Shown here piece after piece: positions 59,427 to 64,000 of a stretch of 64,000 nucleotides of DNA. The translations under genes and the position numbers were made by a program. Within the stretch, counting starts at the first letter, position 1. Each line of letters starts with the position of its first letter. The DNA is from Paraburkholderia sp. C35. GTDB taxonomy: Bacteria; Pseudomonadota; Gammaproteobacteria; Burkholderiales; Burkholderiaceae. The stretch spans positions 1 to 64,000 of the forward strand of contig NZ_QBUY01000005.1 of the NCBI RefSeq assembly GCF_003121405.1, read 5' to 3'. The notes below the pieces were generated by a model. It saw only the letters and a list, made by a program, of their open reading frames with translations, did not search any database and had not been told where the DNA came from.

Positions 59427-60931
59427 GCACGAACAACGTGGTGGACCTTTGCGTGATCGGCGGCGGCATCAACGGCGCGGGGATTGCGCGTGATGCGGCG
59501 GGCCGGGGACTGTCCGTGCTCCTGTGCGAAAAGGACGACCTTGCACAAGGCACATCGTCTCGTTCGGGCAAACTCGTGCATGGTGGTCTGCGTTATCTTG
59601 AGTACTACGAATTTAGACTCGTGCGCGAAGCATTGATCGAGCGCGAAGTGTTGCTCAATGCAGCACCGCATATCATCTGGCCGCTGCGTTTCGTTTTGCC
59701 GCATAGTCCCGGCGATCGTCCCGCATGGCTGGTGCGCACGGGGCTCTTTCTCTACGATCACCTCGGAGGCCGCAAGAAGCTGCCGGGCACACGCTCGCTC
59801 GATTTGCGGCGTGATCCCGAAGGCGCGCCGATCAAGCCTGAATACCGCAAGGCTTTCGAGTACTCCGATTGCTGGGTCGACGATGCGCGGCTCGTGGTGC
59901 TGAATGCCGTCGATGCGGCACAGCGCGGCGCACAGGTGTTGACGCGAACAGCGTGTGTGTCCGCGCGGCGGGACGGCGATATGTGGCGTGTCGAACTGCG
60001 CGACGCGCGCGATGGCGCGACACGCAGCGTCAGCGCCCGCGCGCTCGTCAATGCAGCGGGGCCGTGGGTATCGGAGGTGATCGGGCGCGCGGGCGCGGCG
60101 TCGACGCGCAAGGTGCGGCTGGTGAAAGGCAGCCATATCGTTACGCCAAAGTTCTGGGATGGCGCGCATTCTTATCTGGTGCAGAACCACGACAAGCGCG
60201 TGATCTTCATCAACGCCTATGAAGGCGACAAGGCACTCATCGGCACCACCGATGTGCCATGGGACGGCGCACCCGAACGCGTCACGATCAGCAGCGAAGA
60301 GATCGACTATCTGCTTTCCGCCGTGAACCGTTATTTCAGGCGTCCGCTGCGCCGTCAGGACATCGTGCAGAGCTTTGCCGGCGTTCGCCCGCTGTATGAC
60401 GACGGGCAGGGCAATCCGTCGGCGGTGACGCGTGACTATGTGTTCGACCTCGACGACAGCGCGGGCGCGCCGCTGCTCAACGTGTTCGGCGGCAAGATCA
60501 CGACGTTTCGCAAGCTCGCCGAGCACGCATTGCAACGGCTGCGCCCGACGTTTCCGAACATGGGCGAAGACTGGACGGCGAGTGCGACGCTGCCGGGCGG
60601 CGACATAGCGGATGCCGATATGACCCGTTTCGTTGCGCATCTGCAGAGTCGCCATAGCTGGTTGCCGCGCGACCTGACGCGCTACTACGCGCAGACACAC
60701 GGCTCGCGTACTGCGCAACTGATCGATGGCATGTCGTCGCTCGCAGGTCTCGGCCAGCAATTCGGGCCCAATTTCTACGAAGCGGAAGCGCGTTATCTGA
60801 TGGCCCACGAATGGGCGGAGACAGCCGACGACATCCTCTGGCGTCGTACCAAGCACGGTCTGCATATGAGCACAGCGCAGATCGCCACCTTCGAAGCGTG
60901 GCTGGACAGCCGCGTGATGAAGTTCGCCTAA
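59423..60931 (+). CDS. eryB: Erythritol-phosphate dehydrogenase (glycerol-3-phosphate dehydrogenase family)
   Basis: 502 residues with the GlpD architecture: FAD-binding IGGGINGAGIARDAAGRG at about 9-26, GTSSRSGKLVHGGLRYLEYYEF, the catalytic NAAGPWVS region and GVRPLYDDG. In erythritol catabolism it oxidises erythritol-4-phosphate to 3-tetrulose-4-phosphate, transferring electrons to the respiratory chain. It overlaps eryA by 4 bases. A generic glycerol-3-phosphate role is possible but disfavoured by the operon. Confidence 0.9.
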   Translation: MSTNNVVDLCVIGGGINGAGIARDAAGRGLSVLLCEKDDLAQGTSSRSGKLVHGGLRYLEYYEFRLVREALIEREVLLNAAPHIIWPLRFVLPHSPGDRPAWLVRTGLFLYDHLGGRKKLPGTRSLDLRRDPEGAPIKPEYRKAFEYSDCWVDDARLVVLNAVDAAQRGAQVLTRTACVSARRDGDMWRVELRDARDGATRSVSARALVNAAGPWVSEVIGRAGAASTRKVRLVKGSHIVTPKFWDGAHSYLVQNHDKRVIFINAYEGDKALIGTTDVPWDGAPERVTISSEEIDYLLSAVNRYFRRPLRRQDIVQSFAGVRPLYDDGQGNPSAVTRDYVFDLDDSAGAPLLNVFGGKITTFRKLAEHALQRLRPTFPNMGEDWTASATLPGGDIADADMTRFVAHLQSRHSWLPRDLTRYYAQTHGSRTAQLIDGMSSLAGLGQQFGPNFYEAEARYLMAHEWAETADDILWRRTKHGLHMSTAQIATFEAWLDSRVMKFA

Positions 60932-60970
60932 GCGCAATCAGCGTACGCCCCGAGCCGAAACGAGACGAAC

Positions 60971-61903
60971 ATGCCATTCACGCTTGCACTCAACACCAAT
61001 CCGCTGGTGAACCGCTTTGCCGAACCGGACGATCTCATCGACGCGATTGCGCACGAGATGAAAATCCGCGACGTGCAACTGACGCATGAGTTCATCAATC
61101 CATCGTGGCCCGCGTCGACGATCCGACGGCTTACGCGTCAAATGCGCGCGGCCATGGCCAGAACGGGTGTGCGCATCACGTCGGGCATGACGGGTCCGTA
61201 TGGACGTTTGAATCACTTCGGGCATCCCGATGCGGACGTGCGGCGCTACTACATCGACTGGTTCAAGACCTTTGCCGACATCACCGCCGATCTCGGCGGC
61301 GACGCGATCGGCACGCAGTTCGCGATTTTCACGTATCGCGATTTCGACGATTTGCAGCGGCGTGAAGCGTTGATCCGCATAGCCATCGACTGCTGGGCCG
61401 AGGTCGCCGAGCACGCGAAGCACGCGGGGTTGAAGTACGTATTCTGGGAACCGATGTCGATCGGCCGCGAATTCGGCGAAACGATTTCCGCATGCATGGC
61501 GTTGCAGGAGCGTTTGAGTGCCGCCCGCATGGCGATCCCCATGTGGATGATGGCCGACATCGACCACGGCGATGTCACCAGCCCGAATCCCGACGACTTC
61601 GATCCGTATGCGTGGGCGCGCGCTGTGCCGCGCGTGTCGCCCATCATCCATATCAAGCAGTCGTTGCTGGACAAAGGCGGGCATCGTCCCTTCACCGCCG
61701 AGTACAACGCACGCGGCCGCATTCAGCCCGAACCGCTGATTGCGGCGTTGCACGACGGCGGTGGCCGCGACAACGAGATTTGCCTCGAACTGTCGTTCAA
61801 GGAACGCGAGCCGACCGCCCGGCAAGTGGTCGCGCAGATCGCGGAATCGGTGGCGTTCTGGGCGCCGCATTTCAACACCGGCATGGCCGATCTGAACATC
61901 TGA
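60971..61903 (+). CDS. eryC: Sugar-phosphate isomerase/epimerase, EryC-like
   Basis: 310 residues with a xylose isomerase-like TIM barrel. The typical metal-binding Glu/Asp/His positions are visible (WEPMSIGREF, MADIDHGDVTS, HIKQS, ICLELSF). In Brucella, EryC is the tetrulose-phosphate isomerase/racemase of erythritol catabolism, and this protein has the same size and place in the operon. It lies 39 bases after eryB. The exact stereochemical reaction is inferred from context. Confidence 0.83.
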   Translation: MPFTLALNTNPLVNRFAEPDDLIDAIAHEMKIRDVQLTHEFINPSWPASTIRRLTRQMRAAMARTGVRITSGMTGPYGRLNHFGHPDADVRRYYIDWFKTFADITADLGGDAIGTQFAIFTYRDFDDLQRREALIRIAIDCWAEVAEHAKHAGLKYVFWEPMSIGREFGETISACMALQERLSAARMAIPMWMMADIDHGDVTSPNPDDFDPYAWARAVPRVSPIIHIKQSLLDKGGHRPFTAEYNARGRIQPEPLIAALHDGGGRDNEICLELSFKEREPTARQVVAQIAESVAFWAPHFNTGMADLNI

Positions 61904-61915
61904 AGGAATCAGACG

Positions 61916-62950
61916 ATGCACGGCACGATCACACAAAAACTGATCAACGACGGCGATGCTGCCGTCGATGAAATGCTCGACGGCGTCATGGCTGCGCACG
62001 GCGACGTGCTGACGCGCCACCCCGGCGCGCCGCGCGCGATCATGGCGCGCAACGGCCCGCGCGAAGGCAAGGTGGCGCTGGTGATCGGCGGCGGATCGGG
62101 ACACGAGCCGACGTTTCTGGGCTTCGTCGGCAAAGGTCTTGCGGATGCAGCCGTCATCGGTAACGTGTTTGCGTCGCCGCCACCGCAGCCATCCGTCGAT
62201 GCAGCGCTCGCCGCGCATGGCGGCGCGGGCGTGCTGTTCATGTACGGCAACTACGCTGGCGACGTGATGAACTTCGACATGGCCACCGAGCTGCTCGAAC
62301 TCGAAGGCGTCGAGGCGCGTACGGTGCTGACGACCGACGATATTGCGTCCGCGCCGCGTGAAGAGCATCAGAAGCGTCGTGGGGTGGCGGGCAATGTGTT
62401 CATCTTCAAGGCCGCCGGTGCAGCCGCCGATCTGATGTTGCCGCTCGAAGAAGTTGAGCGCGTGGCACGTCACGCGAATGCGCGCACCTACACGCTCGGC
62501 GTTGCGCTGGCGCCGTGCTCGCTGCCGCAGACGCGGCGTCCCAACTTCGAGATATCGCTGGGCGAGATGGAAATCGGCATGGGCATACACGGCGAACCGG
62601 GCATGCGTCGTGAAGCACTGCGCTCCGCTGATGCCATCGTCGATGAAATCATGGACGCGATCCTCGGTGAGATGGATGCGGCAAAAGGCGATCGCGTGGC
62701 CGTGCTCGTCAATTCGCTCGGATCCACGACTCTGATGGAGCTGTACATCCTCAACCGGCGGGTCGCGCAGCGACTGAACGATGCGGGACTCGTCGTGCAT
62801 CGCACGCTGGTCGGGCCGCTGTGTACGTCGCTGGAAATGGCGGGCGCGTCGATCACGGTGATGCATCTCGACGATGAATTGCAGCGCCTGCTCGATCATC
62901 CCTGCGAGTGCGCGATGTTTCAGCAGGAGGCAGGACGATGCACACACTGA
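61916..62950 (+). CDS. Dihydroxyacetone kinase subunit DhaK-like
   Basis: 344 residues with VALVIGGGSGHEPTFLG near the start and the covalent substrate-binding His in GMGIHGEPGM. It binds a ketose (dihydroxyacetone in classical DhaK) through a hemiaminal bond. A GAAGGA ribosome site lies 12 bases after eryC. Its last 13 bases overlap the DhaL gene. In an erythritol operon the likely substrate is erythrulose or a related tetrulose, as known for DhaK-type kinases in mycobacterial tetritol pathways. Confidence 0.92.
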   Translation: MHGTITQKLINDGDAAVDEMLDGVMAAHGDVLTRHPGAPRAIMARNGPREGKVALVIGGGSGHEPTFLGFVGKGLADAAVIGNVFASPPPQPSVDAALAAHGGAGVLFMYGNYAGDVMNFDMATELLELEGVEARTVLTTDDIASAPREEHQKRRGVAGNVFIFKAAGAAADLMLPLEEVERVARHANARTYTLGVALAPCSLPQTRRPNFEISLGEMEIGMGIHGEPGMRREALRSADAIVDEIMDAILGEMDAAKGDRVAVLVNSLGSTTLMELYILNRRVAQRLNDAGLVVHRTLVGPLCTSLEMAGASITVMHLDDELQRLLDHPCECAMFQQEAGRCTH

Positions 62951-63588
62951 CCACGACCGATATCGCGCGATTGTTCCGCGAACTGGCGAGCACGATTGCA
63001 GGCGCGCGAGACGAACTCTGCCGCCTCGACGGCGTGATCGGCGATGCGGACCACGGTATCGCGATGGAACAGGGCTTTACGGCAGCGTCGAAAGCGATTG
63101 AGGCGCTGCCCGAAGAATCGACGCTTGCAGATCAGTTGAACGCGGCGGCGAAGGGCTTTCTGAATGCTGTGGGCGCGTCGTCTGGGCCGTTGTATGCGAC
63201 GGCGTTCATGCGTGCAGCGAAGGTTGCGGGCGCACGCCACGCGGTGCCGCTCAATGAAGCACCGGGTCTGATCGTCGCGATGGCGGAAGGCATCCGGTCG
63301 CGCGGCAAGGCGGAAGTCGGCGAAAAGACGATGGTCGATGTGTGGGCGCCTGCCGCAGAAGCCGCCGGGCAGGGCATGGCAGATGGACTGTCCCTTGCGG
63401 GAATCATGGCGCGCACGCAGGCAGCCGCGACGGCAGGCGCCGAGTCCACGCGGCTGATGGTCGCCACCAAAGGGCGTTCGTCGCGGCTTGGCTCACGCAG
63501 CGTCGGGCATATGGACCCCGGCGCGGCATCGGCGGCGATCGTGCTGAACGTGATTGCGCAGGACTGGGTGCGGCACGGCACGGACTGA
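62938..63588 (+). CDS. Dihydroxyacetone kinase subunit DhaL-like
   Basis: 216 residues. The nucleotide/metal-binding motif GDADHGIAMEQGF near residue 37 supplies the Asp ligands, and the C-terminal LGSRSVGHMDPGA closes the site. It provides the phosphoryl group to the ketose held by DhaK. No DhaM phosphotransfer gene is seen before the window end, so it may use ATP directly. ATG 62938 overlaps the DhaK end by 13 bases. Confidence 0.9.
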   Translation: MHTLTTTDIARLFRELASTIAGARDELCRLDGVIGDADHGIAMEQGFTAASKAIEALPEESTLADQLNAAAKGFLNAVGASSGPLYATAFMRAAKVAGARHAVPLNEAPGLIVAMAEGIRSRGKAEVGEKTMVDVWAPAAEAAGQGMADGLSLAGIMARTQAAATAGAESTRLMVATKGRSSRLGSRSVGHMDPGAASAAIVLNVIAQDWVRHGTD

Positions 63589-63640
63589 ATCGACATGCAG
63601 CCGCGCAAGGCTGCCATTGCGACACAACGGAGACAGGTCT

Positions 63641-64000
63641 ATGAGTACGGTCACTCCCTCGATGAAGCGTAATCAACGGCATCAAGTCCGGCTGACGATT
63701 GAAGTCGTACTGCTGCTGATCGTGCTGGCGGCGATGGCGCTCAGCACGAAAGTCGTCAAGATCGGCTCCGGCGCCGATACGCAGACGAAAGAATTCGAGC
63801 CGGCCGCCTACGGCGAGGCGCAGTTTCCGAAGACGCTCGCAGCTATCGAAAAGCGCGCAGTGGCCGCCGATGTGCTCGCTGCCGCCATTGCCAAAGATCA
63901 GGATGCGGCTGGCAAGCAATACGGCATCGCGGGCGGCGGCATCGGTCCTGAGATGTCGGTGAAATTCACGGGTGTCGCGGGCAAGGAAGATTCGGGCGTG
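63641..64000 (+). CDS. DUF2291-like protein, cut by window end
   Basis: The first 120 codons run off the window. An N-terminal membrane anchor (LTIEVVLLLIVLAAMALS) is followed by TKVVKIGSGADTQTKEFEPAAYGEAQFPK, which matches the DUF2291 start as I remember it. DUF2291 lipoprotein-like or anchored proteins typically precede sugar ABC transporter genes, including erythritol (EryEFG-type) importers. An ABC transporter would be expected just downstream. The ribosome site GGAGA precedes the ATG. Confidence 0.8.
   Translation, partial: MSTVTPSMKRNQRHQVRLTIEVVLLLIVLAAMALSTKVVKIGSGADTQTKEFEPAAYGEAQFPKTLAAIEKRAVAADVLAAAIAKDQDAAGKQYGIAGGGIGPEMSVKFTGVAGKEDSGV

Noticed and set aside
59270..62947. Long minus-strand frames over the ery operon
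   Set aside because: Shadow frames of eryB, eryC and DhaK; no recognisable domain or ribosome site.

Overview
The window looks like a chromosomal or megaplasmid segment from a Burkholderiaceae bacterium, most likely the Paraburkholderia/Caballeronia group. This is an inference from the high GC content, the strong third-position GC bias, the density of LysR/AraC regulators beside small catabolic operons, and the family mix (BCCT, DUF1275, HxlR, SorC, hydantoinase fusion). No rRNA, tRNA, CRISPR array, prophage or intact insertion sequence was found. The first 54 bases are not genomic: positions 21-54 match the Illumina Nextera read-2 transposase adapter with two mismatches, so position 1 is a contig edge.

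Layout. 129-5596: tightly packed operon of an M19-like protein, a BCCT (betaine/choline/carnitine-type) transporter, two uncharacterised proteins and a RidA-type deaminase. 5710-6469: three small, partly AT-richer ORFs of unknown role. 6937-8590: rubredoxin, pirin and tautomerase cassette. 8732-10820: AraC regulator divergent from an NAD(P)-dependent reductase. 10850-14251: large SAM/adenylate cyclase/AAA/TPR signalling protein. 14372-21656: a patchwork of small enzymes (2-hydroxyacid dehydrogenase, inositol monophosphatase family, cupin, SDR, pirin) with three LysR regulators. 21778-22392: SGNH-type hydrolase. 22723-27156: LysR, hydroxyproline epimerase family, ornithine cyclodeaminase/mu-crystallin family and an orphan amino-acid binding protein, probably for hydroxyproline or proline-derivative catabolism. 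27462-37684: an accessory zone of lower coding density with a haloacid dehalogenase-like protein, an exported hydrolase, DUF1275, a quinone-oxidoreductase remnant beside an HxlR regulator, an isochorismatase-like hydrolase, a nucleotide/nucleic-acid deaminase-like protein, a small lipoprotein, a TraB/GumN protein, DUF2867 and a lipocalin-like protein.

38048-45747: polyol ABC transporter, xylitol/sorbitol-type dehydrogenase, ABC ATPase, AraC regulator and a xylulokinase gene interrupted by an in-frame TGA. 45808-49448: L-asparaginase, GlxA-type regulator and a second orphan amino-acid binding protein. 49560-56616: hydantoinase/5-oxoprolinase A-B fusion, MFS transporter and DUF1445 protein, with a divergent LysR; the gene set suggests D-glutamate/5-oxoproline metabolism. 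56812-64000: erythritol-type operon in the order SorC regulator (EryD-like), EryA kinase, EryB dehydrogenase, EryC, DhaK, DhaL and a DUF2291 protein cut by the window end.

How it fits together: most of the window is modular uptake-and-degradation capacity for plant or soil solutes (betaines, hydroxyproline, xylitol/arabitol, erythritol, oxoproline), each module with its own regulator. The least explained items are the operon at 129-5596, the deaminase at 33423-34760, the coupling of DhaK/DhaL to EryABC, and the broken xylulokinase.
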